This document shows, piece by piece, positions 11,701 through 24,500 of a DNA stretch of 64,000 nucleotides. Location of the stretch: assembly GCA_018697195.1 (NCBI GenBank), contig CM031879.1, positions 37,745,408-37,809,407 of the forward strand, given 5' to 3'. Position 1 is the first letter of the stretch. Each line of letters starts with the position of its first letter. A program made the position numbers and the translations under genes. Under the pieces are notes generated by a model. That model was not told the DNA's origin. It did no database searches and saw nothing but the letters and a program-made list of their open reading frames with translations. The stretch comes from Certhia americana (Eukaryota; Chordata; Aves; Passeriformes; Certhiidae).

Positions 11701-12854
11701 ACCTACCCAAGAACACAATTTTCAAGTGTTACAGTAATTATCATGCCCATATAAAACTAAGACAACAGCACAGCTTAAAACACTGAATTCAAAAGCATGG
11801 ACTTCACTGACTACAATGAAAAGAATGCAATAAAAAGAGTAGTAAAACACTACTCTGACAACAGTTATTCAAACAGCCAAAGAATTAACATCAAAGGATC
11901 ACTGGATAAATACTGGATATATTTTTTCTGCCTTTCCTCTACAGCAACATGAAAGACTCCAGATCCAGACAAAAACAATATTTTTAAGTACATCAAACTG
12001 CAACTATACACAAATACCTATATAAAATACACAGGATCTAGTTTACAAAACAGAGGTATTTTGTTGATTAGTGTAAAAATTCAAATTTAAACCATGAAAA
12101 TCTTACAACACTAGTAATAAAATGTAATTTTGATAAAAAATAGAATTTTTTGACATTATCTGGGGCCTTAAAAAAATACAGCTTTCCAATGTTGATTTTT
12201 TAAAAATCAAAATTTTACACTTTATCATCACTGAAAAGTCATCAAGTGTAACCACTTGTCATATGATTACATCTGTACGTTATGTGTCCTTCAAGTACTA
12301 CTTTTATAATCTATAAAGTGTTCATAAAACATAGCAAAAAAGGGAGAAGAAAGATATGAGCTAGTAGGGCTCAGAAGAATCCCCATAAAACACACAGCCA
12401 GTCATCATGATGTAATGAAGATCTTAGCTTTGTTAGTAGGGCAAATTTCCTAACAACTGAGACAGGGCAGATCACAGAACCTTGATCAGTTAAGACCAGA
12501 CCTCCAGAGAAGTTGAGAGAGCACAGATCAGCAACTATCTGCTATGATAGAAAATCTGTTCAAGATGAAGTTCTATGATTTGCACACTTTATCTAATTTA
12601 AATGTAATTCAGAGTACTTGAAATTAAGAGCTCAAGATTCCTGACCCTTGAGGGAAAAAACCAAGTTGCTTCAAAGGCGACTCAGTATCTGAGTGAATTA
12701 CCTAAAATTAGATGGTCTGAATGTAGCATTGCCCTCTCTCTTAGCCAAAAATCCACCAGCCTTGCTTCCTAAGGTATGACAAGTATAGACAAGGCATTTT
12801 GTTATTTAATTGCATTTTTTCTTGGCAAAACATACTTTGTTTCAAAAAGTTGTT
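8723..12854. other. Unique sequence, no gene recognised
   Basis: Several small frames lie here, including 104 codons at 8924-9238 on the plus strand, rich in Lys, Arg and Ser. None has a recognisable domain. A locally GC-richer patch at about 10775-10920 stands out from its AT-rich surroundings, but I could not assign it to a gene or repeat family. Confidence 0.5.
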
Positions 12855-13285
12855 TCCTCACCACTGGACCATGTTGCTCAGCACTCCATCCAATCTGGCA
12901 TTCAACACTTCCAGGAAGAATGCATCTACAAATTCTCTGTGCAATCTGTTCCAGTGCCTCACCACCCTCACAGTAAAGAAGTTCTTCTCATTATCCAATC
13001 TAATCCTACTCTCTTTCAGTTTGATGCCATTCCCCCTTGTCCTTTCCTGTTCATGCTCTTGTAAAAAGGCCCTCTCCATCCTTCCTGTAGGCTCCCTTCA
13101 GGTACTGGAAGGCTGCAATTAGGTCATCACAAACCCTTCTCGTCTCCAGCCTGAAGAATCCAAATTCTTTTAGCCTTTCAGTATAGGAGAGGTTCTGCCC
13201 TCCTCTAATCATCTTGGTGGCCTCCTCTGAACTCACTCCAACAGGTCAATATCCTTCCTGTGCTAGACACCCACCACATCTCTGA
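12855..13285 (-). mobile_element. CR1 LINE fragment, 3' tail missing
   Basis: A minus-strand CR1 of the family containing GTTCCAGTGCCTCACCACC, ACAGTAAAGAAGTTCTTCTC and CCATTCCCCCTTGTCCTTTC on the plus strand. It continues through TCAGGTACTGGAAGGCTGCA, AGCCTGAAGAATCC and ACTCCAACAGGTCAATATCC. It starts at the segment equivalent to ACTAGACCAGGTTGCTC, so roughly the last 60-70 bp, including the terminal repeats, are missing. Both ends are approximate. On the minus strand, 12858-13079 still encodes the C-terminal ORF2 block (NEKNFFTVRVVRHWNRLHRE). Another frame at 13051-13236 carries KEFGFFRLETRR, so at least one frameshift separates the two. Confidence 0.94.
12858..13079 (-). pseudogene. CR1 ORF2 C-terminal remnant
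   Basis: 73 codons matching the end of CR1 ORF2. It contains RTRGNGIKLKES, NEKNFFTVRVVRHWNRL and FLEVLNARLDGVL in the family order. The preceding conserved block lies in a different frame at 13051-13236. It is a truncated, frameshifted relic with no catalytic domain. Confidence 0.85.
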
Positions 13286-13458
13286 CAGAGGGAGGCTTAG
13301 CTGAGTTTCCATCTCAAAATAAAAATGAGTTGCTAACTATTCATAAAGGGTACATTCAGACACCAGGAAAATGTCTAGACCTTCTCCAAAGCACCAGTGA
13401 CAGCAATATTTTCCTTAGAGTGTGTAAGGAATATGTTACAGGTTTTAACTGTAGCAAA

Positions 13459-13538
13459 TTTATTATTTGCTATATTATATAGCTTTATATAATATTTATA
13501 TTTATTATTTGCTATATTATATGCTTTATATATTATTT
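13459..13538. repeat. 42-bp AT-rich tandem duplication
   Basis: A segment beginning TTTATTATTTGCTATATTAT at 13459 recurs at 13501, a period of 42 bp. The second copy lacks one or two bases and ends near 13538. It is a simple local duplication. Confidence 0.88.
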
Positions 13539-14436
13539 TCCAGCTTGGAAGCACTCAACCACCCTCCACCTCCTCTCAATAATAGATCCTTCCGCCAGGA
13601 TTTTCTGTATTTAAGATGCAAATGAAATTAAAAAGCTAATTTTAACATAACCTGCAATATCACAATTCCACAAAAAGTGCAAAAAAACCCAAAAAAACTC
13701 TCATAGGTACTAAGAAACTGCCAAAAGCAGTTACAATTGGAAATATGCAGATGACAGTAAATTCACCAAAAGAGATATTGCAGACTCACTACCAGCTACT
13801 AGCCCCTGGAAAACAGAAATTAATACATCTTCATATGCCTTGAAATAATTCAAAAATCAGTTTAGTGATCTAAAGTAGGCTGCATCAGCTTGCACATACC
13901 AGCAGTAAACAGTGTGCCTAAATAGCTGCCCTGGTTTAGCAAACTCACAGGAATGTCTTAAAAGGAGTATCTTATAAGCAGTGAAAACAGCTCTTGTAAT
14001 TGGTAGGAGGAAGGGAAACAGAGACAATTCTCTTCCAGTTTCTGTTTGCAATGGATGCACAGCTGCCAAACCCATGTCTTGGGGAAACCCACAACATGAT
14101 GTTCTCCAAAGTGGAAAGCCAGAAGTGCCAAGCGGACAGGCACATTCCTAAATTTGAATATGCAAATGCAAGTGTTTCCCTAGCAATTTGCCTCCAATTG
14201 TGAGAAAACATATCCAAGGGTGACAGTTCTCTATAGGCCTGAAGACCTGACTTTTGAAGTTAATATTACTGATATCATCAGGAAGGGTGCAGTGCAATGA
14301 AGCATTGAAGCATCTTGTAACTAAAAATAATATCATCAGTTAGCAGTTATTTCACTGATTCTAAGGTGTATTTCTCTAATCATTATCATTTTTATGGCTA
14401 TGGAAGAGGTGTTCTGTTAGGATGCCCTGTGAATTT

Positions 14437-14488
14437 TCTTTCCCTTTCTCCTTTTCTTTCTCCTTTCCTTTCTCCTTTCCTTTCTCCA
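14437..14488 (-). repeat. Polypyrimidine CTTTCTCCTTTC tract
   Basis: A pyrimidine-only plus strand of about 50 bp, with an imperfect 11-bp repeat of the TTCTCCTTTCC type. It is a simple polypurine/polypyrimidine tract. Confidence 0.85.
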
Positions 14489-15397
14489 TTTATTTGTTGC
14501 TTTCATTTTGGTTTGTGACACTAATTAAAATGGAATGCTACAATTTTCACAGAAAATAAGCTCAGGAAGAGTTGGTTACCAAAACAATGACATTTAGTCA
14601 ATATTATATATTTCAATAATGTTGCAACTGAGTATGTCATGTTTTGAATATACTATTTCATTTTTCAAGAATAGGAAAAAGCAAAGCTATGAAGTATTTC
14701 ACTATATGTGTATTAACTAACACACTCTCCAGACAATGGCTTGGCTTATGTGCATCAAAGGAACACTGGCAGAAGACATGGTTAATAATATGAGTCAGAA
14801 GGGTAGTGATTTCAATCATTAACACAACATTAGTTGTGGAACAAAGATAAATCATTATATCAATACATGCATTCCTTTGATAGTCTTAGCTATGACTGTC
14901 ATGTAACCATACTTAACAGAAGAATCGTCTTTTTTAGCTCAGAATCCCACTCTTTTATGAATAGTCTACCTCTTTTGATGCAAATTTAACAGCTTTATTG
15001 TTTTACTCATTCATCTGTCTCAAATAAAATGATGGGTTTAATGATAAGCATCTATAAGAAAAAAGAAATCCAGTACATTTTGCAACCCTATGTGATACTG
15101 AGTAGTTCAAGAGTTTATAGTGAGAGAAATGCCCCAGTGCTCCTACAATAAAAAGGGAATTTTAAAGAATCATAGTTATGATTTCATGTCAATTTGTTTT
15201 GCAAACATACTGTGTTTCAACCACCATCTCAGTAAAACTGAAAATAAAACATTATACATGCAAATTAGTTTAAGTGAGCTTATGTGGTTATGCAGCTTCT
15301 TCAGTTCCATGGAATGATAGAACTATGCCCATCATTTGGGTTTGCTGTTCAAGAGTTTTGGTGCACTTTAATTCCTGCTAGAAACTACCGAATGGTT

Positions 15398-15401
<4 letters not shown>

Positions 15402-15431
<30 letters not shown>
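15402..15431 (+). repeat. Poly(A) tract of 30 bases
   Basis: An uninterrupted 30-A run after GGTTTATT. No recognisable retrocopy lies upstream. Confidence 0.9.
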
Positions 15432-15433
<2 letters not shown>

Positions 15434-17109
15434 ATGTGCATGACAGTCCGGTGCAAGTTTAATTATCACTCAAGCATTAAAGCTGCCTGTCTCCTGTCAT
15501 CCACTGTGACCCTGAAAGATCATCTCTCTTTTGCTTCTGTCTTAATTACTAAAAGCATTTCCACTACAAGACTACAAGTCAAGATTTAAAGGATAAAGCC
15601 TCCACGCCATGTCGTACGAACCCACAGTTGTGATCCCACAAGACAGATAATCCTTTAGGCTGTGACAAACTTAGAGTGGAATGGTTTTCGTCTTCCACTT
15701 TTCTATCATGCTGCCAAACAAACAGATCAATTATAAACTGTCACTATAGCAGTGACTTCAAGGTAATCAGATATTGCAATGATGAGCTTGTAAGAGACTC
15801 AGAAAAAATGAAACTTTCTGCTTTTCACTTTCCTGAGGAATTAAAATTAACCCTTTCCTCTTTTCCATTTTTCATAAGACTCAACAATTTATCTTCATAT
15901 TTAAACTTTCCAACAGAATTTTGCCAAAATGGTAAAATACAGAAAGAGTGCAACTGGTGCCTTTACCAAAAATCTTACTCATATAAAAGCTTGGTTGGGT
16001 CTGTTACTCCAGTGATTTTATGGTTGTAAGTTTCAAAGACTGAATGTCAATTAATAGATGTGGGCTCCTCTGTAGCCATCTATTTTTAATTCCATCAGAG
16101 AGGCTTAGTGTTAAACATGTGATGGAAGAAATGTTAGTCAGAGGAAAGCAGATGGGATAGCTAATTTTTCTTTCACAGTGTTTACACAATGATGATTTTT
16201 TTTTTAAACTCTCACAGCAGAAAAACAAGAATACCCCACTTACATATAGCAGTATTCCTCAGCAGGCTTTAGACAGGAAAATGCTAAGTTCTGATCTGGC
16301 AGAATCATTGGCCTGGCAACAGAATGTACCAGTAAAGGTATGAATCTGCAGTCAGTGCCAGTAGGGCCCGAGCTTCAGGGGCTGCTCAGGTGTCCAGGCT
16401 GAACACACTTCGGTGTGTCCATCTGGAGCCTCCTGCTCCCTCAGTGCATGTGCGAGCTGCACACAGAACAAAAAGTACATTTTTAAACTTATTTCTTATA
16501 GAGATAAAAGCAGACAAAGAGTAAGAGTTACAAAGAAGCCCTGCCCCAGACTGTACCGATGAGACACAGAAACTGAACAAAATATGCCAGCCATGAGAAT
16601 GTCTGTCTTGTGTCCTAGAAGACCCTGAAATTATCCTGAATTACCTTGCTTCAGAAGGGAAGGCAGCATAGCAGTGGTGTATGATGCCTATGAAGAAGGA
16701 ACACTCACTAACCCAGGAACAACCACAGAATAACCTGACTTTGGATACAAAGCAGGAATTTTTATGTTGGTCTGTGCCCTGCTATGCTGAAGTGTTAGCC
16801 TCCTTAGGACTGCAGTCAGCTGTACAAATTCATGGAGCTCCAATAGAGAGGATGAAATGATTCACACCCCATAAGAGTAGTTGTTCTAAGATCGTGGATG
16901 ACTCAATTGACTCTTATTTTAACCTTCAAAATAATAAAAAAAAAATATCAGAGACTTGCATTTTAAAAAAATGTAGACAGAGATCCTTAAGTAAAGCTTA
17001 TTAAAAAAAGATGTAATTTCAATAATAATATCAATAATTTGCAATAAACATGTTGCAAATTGATGTTCTGTTTGCATATAATGATGCAGATAAGAAATAA
17101 TCCCTACAG

Positions 17110-17268
17110 CTGCCAGAAGAAGAGTAAAAGAATCTACTGCTCTGAGGCAGTTCTGCTGAATTTTAAGTCACATGAAGCACAAACACTAAACCCTTGCATG
17201 CTGTGTAGAATGAAACCATGCCACCCACACGAGAAAGACTCTCTAAAAGTGCTAAATTCAAAAGGCAG
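17110..17268 (+). other. Weak candidate internal exon
   Basis: The segment lies between an acceptor-like AATCCCTACAG and a good donor AAAGGCAG|GTAAGA. It is 159 nt, divisible by three, and open in one frame across its length; the first stop is in the donor itself (GTAAGA). The encoded peptide contains a Cys-rich run, CMLCRMKPCHPHEKD, that I do not recognise. The acceptor has a short pyrimidine tract and no partner exons were found. A chance combination remains the likelier explanation. Confidence 0.15.
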
Positions 17269-18134
17269 GTAAGACAATCAAATCAGCTCATTCAAAGTTG
17301 ATTTTGATCTACAGTAAAGAAGACACAGATTGCAACTTCTCAAAACCATGTTGCTTATGGCTGAAGAATTCCCTTCAGATTTGTCTGCTATGTCAACAGA
17401 AGTGCAAAATAATGGAAAACATGAATGAAGCTCACTCCTTTTTCACTTTCAAGATCAGCAAAAGCAAGTTCATCTGTTCTGGAAAAGTGAAGCAAGAAAC
17501 TCTTAACTAACTTCAGGAATATTATGAATTAATTTGTGAATTATCAGAGCTCCTGCCTCACATATTTACTTATTTCAATCATGTAAGAGACAAACAAACT
17601 GCAGTTTATACTTCTTGATGAGTTTCTTTTCAGGTTATTTATAACTGTGTTCTGAAACCTGATTTCCAGCTTTAGGGCAATATAAACCACAAGAGATGTC
17701 CATAAAATCTTTCAATGGCTGGCCATCATTTTAAGTTAATCTCAAATTAAAAAGTATTTAACCTTTCTCCAAAATTTCCAAAACAGAGCTTTGTAAACTA
17801 TTTGAGGCATCTTGGTGATTAAAAGAATCACTTGTGCTCAACACATTATTACCATTAAATGGATATAGAATAGATATATTAAGTGCTACTGCTTTTAGGA
17901 AAAGCTGTTAACAAACACCTTCCAAATGGTTGATTTCATAGTCTTTTAGTGCTCAAGACTGTTTAACAGATAAATATCTTGTTGTCACAACAATCCACAC
18001 TACTGCCAACTCACTTCATTATTTTTAAGAGTCAGTTCTGTCACCCCAAGAACTGTAACCAATATATACATTCTGTGGAGTTAATACACAATCATTTATA
18101 GAACTCCAAATGTACCAAAGCATGAGGTGGTGAT

Positions 18135-18189
18135 TAAACAAAAAACAAACAAACGAATAAACAAAACAAAAAAAACAAAAAACCAAACC
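18135..18189 (+). repeat. A/C-rich simple sequence
   Basis: About 55 bp of A runs interrupted by single C residues (AAACAAAC type) with one CG. Low-complexity DNA. Confidence 0.85.
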
Positions 18190-18290
18190 ATGTTACATTT
18201 GGATCTCATCATTTTCCAAACACACAAGGATACTTTGCCGTACTTGGTACACCAGCATTCTGAAAACACACTTAGGAGAAAGGGCTAATT

Positions 18291-18311
18291 AACAACAACA
18301 ACAACAACAAA
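18291..18311 (+). repeat. (AAC)n trinucleotide repeat
   Basis: Seven uninterrupted AAC units ending in AAAATTAC. Confidence 0.92.
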
Positions 18312-19711
18312 ATTACTTCCTTAAAAGTGAAATACTCATAATGATACTGCTAGTACTAATAAGAAAAATTCAATTAGCCCTTTGTGATATTCAGGAATTT
18401 GTATGTGTACTTTTTTCATGTCACTTCCTGACAGTATATGAAAAAACTTGCATGAACAATCTGCTTACACTTTGAAAGGGGAATGAAGTGTCATATCTTC
18501 ACCTGCTCATGTTTTATTAAGACTTTGAATACTTAAATCTTTCATTGTTCTTTATCTTCCAAATGACATGCTGCTGTCACTGCTGTCTAATAAGATTTGT
18601 CTTTCCTAAATTACTTTTGAATATTGAGTATAAATTATAGTTCTAGAAACATCCACTGATGATAAACTCAATTGTGAAACATGTAAAATCCCTTAAAAAC
18701 CTGGAAGTTCTGACTATTTTTTCCAAGTACAATAAGCACTACATCTTACACAGTAATGTACTCTTCACAATAATGTATGAGTGGGACCTCATGCTTAGTT
18801 AGGCTCTTTCATTAGAATCACCAATATTGTAGAGTGTACACACTCTATAGAGCCCCAAACAGTCCCAATGTTAACAAGAGGTGCAATATTTCTAAAGAGA
18901 GCAGATGTTGTAGGTTACAATGAAGAATGAATAAAAATATTCTTTGTAAATATTATAGTTAGTTCAAGGTCTTTACATGAGGTATAACCTTATAATAAAA
19001 CCTTAAAAATTAAAGCCAGCAGGCAGGATTAAGAGGGATCCTGCAGATTAGGGATCTGTAAAATCATGAGGCAGAAGCAGAGCAGCAGGCAGGATTTCTG
19101 GACAGGGATGATTACAGCTGGCCATCCACCCATCATAGAGAACTTCACTTATGTGTTTCTGCAGGAGTTAAACAACTGCAAGGTTGAATATTGGATTTGG
19201 ATACATGGAAAAAAAGGAAGAGTTCTTCGTATATGTGTTCAGCTTGGAGATAACTGTTTCTGACACTGAAAATTAAAATGTATTGAACTGCAGCCTTTGC
19301 ACAGCTAGGGTAAGCCTGAAAATATAGACTAGATGGTTCCATTTTACTTCACAGAACAAACCACAATGATTTTACAAAATTAAAAAGACCAAACAAACAA
19401 AACAAAACATTGTGAGAGGCAATGTTTCTAGGTTCTAGTGTTTATCTATTTCTCAGGTACATTAATAAAAATATCCATATCATTATATATCTTATGCTTC
19501 TACTATATCCATCATATCCTGTACCTTCTCTGGGCTCACATAAAGCTCAGAGGACTCAATTTAAAATAAAAAGTTATAAACAATGTAAATTAAATCTTGC
19601 CTTCTACTTTATTTTATAAATTAACCCAAAAAAATTATGAATTATGTCCAGAATTTCTCTGCACCTGATTTATCTATAAGAACAGAGAGCAATAATCAAA
19701 ATGATGTGGGG

Positions 19712-19758
19712 TGTTTTGGTTTTCTTTTTTTGTTTGTTTTTTTGTTGTTTTTTTTTTG
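19712..19758. repeat. T-rich low-complexity tract
   Basis: T runs separated by single G residues (TTTTGTTTG type), ending in an 11-T run before GCTCACATAG. Low-complexity DNA. Confidence 0.8.
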
Positions 19759-21530
19759 CTCACATAGAGAAGGGATAGTTGCTGCTTTGTCACATAACAG
19801 CCCACCTTTTCCTCAAATACTGTAAATCATTTTGCCCAGGGATAATTTAAACACCTGAGAAGTCTCCCACTTAGATTCACAGCCCTTATGAATTGGTACT
19901 ACTTCCACTTTTCATTCTCTTCCAGCCCTGAAAGTCATTTACCAATGACCTGACAGGCAGCATTCCCTGCCCAATTCCTATTATTCTGTTCTTGCTGCCT
20001 CTTGCCTTTCCTAAGGACTTGGTGTTAACTAACCCACAATAAATTGCCTAATCTGGCTTGCTAACACTTTTGGCTTGCTCACTCCTTGTCCCATATGTAG
20101 CATGCCACAACCAAAGACTTGGCTGGGGCCCATAGGAACATTCAAGGATCAAGTCAAGGAGAGGCAACACACAGACTCAAATGTTCCATATCAAATGTTC
20201 TGTGACCACCTTTGTGTCTCCTTCTCAGAAGCTTCAGGAATGTTTGACAACTTATTTAAATATTTTGTTAGTGTAGTACTGGGAAACATACCTCAGACCT
20301 TATACACATACACACACACATACGTATATAAATAAAAACTGAAAGCAAAGGCTTCTTTTGACATAATCTTCATCATGCTGATTTCAGTTTTTAATTTGAA
20401 TATACCCTCAAAAGAACTTGCATATGTAGCATGACAGTGGCCACTAATACCTCACCGAATAAACACTCATGCAAATCCCAGCTGTAAATATAGGTTAAGT
20501 CTTTATATTGTTAAAAGGGTATCTCCTTAAGTACATATCAGAATTCTGTGTGCATCTGCTTGACTAACATAAAACCTGTCCATATGTTGTTACAAGAATT
20601 TTTAACAGAACAATTTTATTGTGGAATTAAGTCAAACAGACAGACCATAATAACAGAACTATGGGATATAAGCCATTTTTAATTGAACATTGCTACTGGC
20701 AGCATACTTAACCCTCTTATGTTTAGAACAAAATGACATAGATTTAGATTTTGCACTTAATAACAATTTATTTCCCAGACACCCTCCTTTTGTAACCTTT
20801 TAAGTCCTTCAGTTCCATCAGATTTTGAAGGGATAAGCTACTAATAAATGCAGTTTTATATCTATTTAATTTAAACATAGAAATAAGTAAGTAGGAATAT
20901 AGTTACAGGAATTCCCCACAAAAGTATTTCTATGGTTTCACTTCTAATCCGTTTTTATTTTGGGCTTATTGCAGATAGCACCAAAGCATCAAAATGAGAA
21001 ACAAGCTGCATATTCAGTTCAGGTATTCTAGCAAAACAGCATGCAGCCTGAAAAGTAAATAGGAAATAATTTCAGTTTGGTTACTGCCTTTGAATTTTTG
21101 TGTTTGAATATGGAACTTCTTCAGTTTTACTCTTTCTAAATATTTCTTTAGAATACCTGATGACTAACAACATGGAACTGTATCAACACTACAAAAAATA
21201 ATGCAAACCATGTGTGAAAGTCCATAAATACTCAAATACTTATATCAATTAAACTATAAGGAATATGTATATATATGCAGCTAAAAACCTTTAGAGATTG
21301 ATATAAATATATCATGCATTTCTTATGAAAACTGTATAAGGAACAATTATTTTGACAAATAAAGGAAAAATAAGATGAAAGATACTCAAAATGCTAATCT
21401 ATTAAATGCTGTATTGGGGCTTTTTCTCTGCACTGGTTTCTGAAAAAACAACCCAGAAAGAAAAGTAACAAAAAATTGTTCCTACAGGTACTACAGTAGA
21501 TATTACGACTACTATTAAAAATTACTGGAA

Positions 21531-21584
21531 AATTCTAATAATTCTAGTATTTCTAGCAATTCTAGTAATTCTAGTAATTCTAAT
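21531..21584. repeat. Six-unit 9-bp minisatellite (AATTCTAGT)
   Basis: Six contiguous 9-bp units with no length variation: AATTCTAAT, AATTCTAGT, ATTTCTAGC, AATTCTAGT, AATTCTAGT, AATTCTAAT. The substitutions fall mainly at the last two positions of the unit. No coding context. Confidence 0.9.
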
Positions 21585-24500
21585 ATGAAAAATATACTTC
21601 AGTTTAAAGGCATAGAGAAATCCACTACATGCTGGTTGACATGAGAATCTGAATTCAGAGATTTTATATTTATCTTGGTCTCTGAGAACGATTAACATTT
21701 TGGAATCAAAATTAAGTCAGTGTCAATGGGGAGGATGTGCTGGGTGGAATACATTGCACCTGTTTTGTTGATATTAGAGTTCTACAAAGGAGAAAAAACA
21801 GAGGAAAAAATAGTTGTCCCTGAAGTGTCTGTGTGTGATTTACAATGTGTGCAAGAGACAGATCAGTGGAGTGTGAATGAGTTGTTTATACCCAGATTCT
21901 TTACAGAGAACAGATGCTTAAAAATTATTTTCAAATATATATTAATATATATGTAACATAAAAATAAGATGAGAGACAACAAGAGGCCAGATTTAGCTAA
22001 TGATTTTGGTTTTGTCACTTTCATTTCCTCAAGCTACAAATGAATAATTTGCATTTACCTTTCTGTTTAAGTAGGTGTGTAGTCATTTGAGTTTCCTCCC
22101 TCAGAAGCATACAGCAGTACTCCCCAATTATAAATGTGCAAGCATTCAGTGCAATTTTCAGTGTGGTTTTAACAAAGCTTTTGGTGTAATCTCTTTGTCT
22201 CTCCATATCAGGTGCTTGACAACACAGTTGGAAAGTATGATGGCAACAGGGAACTATAAGGCTGAGTCTATCTCTAGAAGTCCATCATTCCTTTTACATT
22301 AGTTGGCCCATAGTATTTTCCCTTGAGGAGCTGTACTGCACTTTTCTTGCTCCCACCTCCACATGGAAGACCCGTGAAACCTATAATTTGGAGAGCCTGA
22401 GAAAATAATGCTGCAAAATCATATTTTTGCTTTATTTGCAGAATTTCTTTTAGGCTTAATGTTTTCTCTTGTTTCAACAAGAGTGCAAGTTATTCTTTAC
22501 TCTTATTCTGGTTTTAGATGCACTCCATTCTATCAACTAGAACATATGGGTAGTTAGAAGTACCAACAGAGGAAAACAAAATGAAAATAAGCACCATAAA
22601 ATAGTGTTCAAAAGGCTGTTAAATTAGAAATTTTTATTTAACAGAAGATTACAATAAATTAGTTTTTAAATTGCTTTTATTTCAGGAGTATTCATTAGGA
22701 CATACTGTTGATGCATATGGAACTCTGCTATGTATAAACCGTGAAGCTGGATGGCCTTTATTTGCTATTGCAAGTCTGCAGTCACATAATTTTCCTCATA
22801 GGTATTATCTGCCTTTATGGCTTTCCAAATTTTTATCATCTGACCTATGCCAAATACAAGAATCTGAGCACTAAAAGACATTTGACTTGATATATTCAAC
22901 ATCAGATCAAATTTCAGACAGTGTATTTCTCCCTCTGGAGCGCTTACCCATGACTTGCGGGTATCAACACAGCACCCATCAGCAGCTCTTGAAACAGAAC
23001 AAATGTAATTTGTACCAGTTTTTCCATTAGTTACAGTCCACAGTAGCATCCAGATTTAAACTTCATATTCTATCTGCAGAATTTTACTACCATGGAGAGT
23101 CAACTACTGTAGTAATACAGACATTGCAGCAGAGGAAGCCAGGCTGTTGTGCTTTGTGTAAAAGGGTCATAGCTGGCACAGACAGAAAGTCTGCAATATT
23201 TATGCAGAAGTTTCTTCAAAATACATATACAAACACATCAGGGAGGAGCAGAAATGGGAACTTGTTCCTTCCTATTCAGAGAGATGAAGGTAATCTTTCA
23301 ATCAGAGGAAGGTTTGCACATTTATTATCTCCTTGTTCTGCAATCCCAGATCAGCCTACAACAGCAAAAACTATCATAGATTACAGAGTGGGCAGAACAC
23401 TGTTCTTAGATGCATCCAAGGTGCTCTGAGTTCAACTGTTTCATTTAAATATGCAGTAAGTATATGCAGTATAGGATTTATTTGGTTTTCTAATCATTGT
23501 ATGCAAACTTGGCCAGAACTTGCCAGCTCAAGTGAGACCAAAGAACTGGTCAGTTTTCTGCAGTCTCAGGGGAATCCTAAGGTTGCTAGGAATGTTGAGG
23601 GATTCTAACTAAGTAGATAACAATGTAAGATGGAGGTATTATTAGGAGTATAGATCAGCACTTGGTTATTTTTTCACCTACTTCTAGCTATTGGATTTTC
23701 TCTGGCAAGAAGGGAACCAACTTGGTTCAAGAGCAAATGCCTCATCACAAAAAGGTTCTATTAACCAGAGCAGCATCCCCAACACATGATATTTAAACTG
23801 CTTTTCAGAAATACATGAAAAAGCTTCCCAAAAAAACATCACAAGGGTTTTTAATCTGTTATTGACTTTCACTTCACCACAAGACCAGTTAAAGTCCATT
23901 TCAAAATGAAGATGACTCATGCTCCAGTTCCCTTATCAAAGAAACACTTTGACTGAAACAGCAATTTGCTACTGACAGTGATGAGGACAGGAATACCATT
24001 GGCAAAGGTCTTCCCATGAAATTTAGGACATAGTTGGATTAATGGAACCATTCCTACCCTCTTAGTTATAATTTCTTTCTTTCTGCAAGCATTCTTACAC
24101 TTTAAATCACTCTTTGTGATTATTAAAACTAAAACAGGTTTTTCCTTACAAAAGAGATTGGCACCTGCACTCATCAGGGGACTTTGACAGCCCAAGTTCT
24201 AAACACATTCCTGCATTGTGTTTAGCAGAAGCAACTTTCAGCAGATTTTCAGACACTCAAATTCACAGCAGAAAAGCTGATAGTTATACTGAACACCAAT
24301 TTCCTAAATTTAACCTTAAGTACATGCTGTGCAGGAAATAGGATGTGTTTGGGAAGGAAATTTTGGGATTTCTCATATAAGAAATGCATTAAGAAAGAAT
24401 TTTTACCACTATTACAGTGTTTTGTAAGTCCAAGGACACAGCTAGTACTCAGAAGTTTTTCTTGCAGTAAAACAAATACTGCATGAAATAGAATGGATCA

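Noticed and set aside
15676..16029. 117-codon plus-strand frame
   Set aside because: No recognisable domain, no promoter or splice context, and composition like the surrounding AT-rich DNA. A frame of this length is expected by chance in 64 kb.
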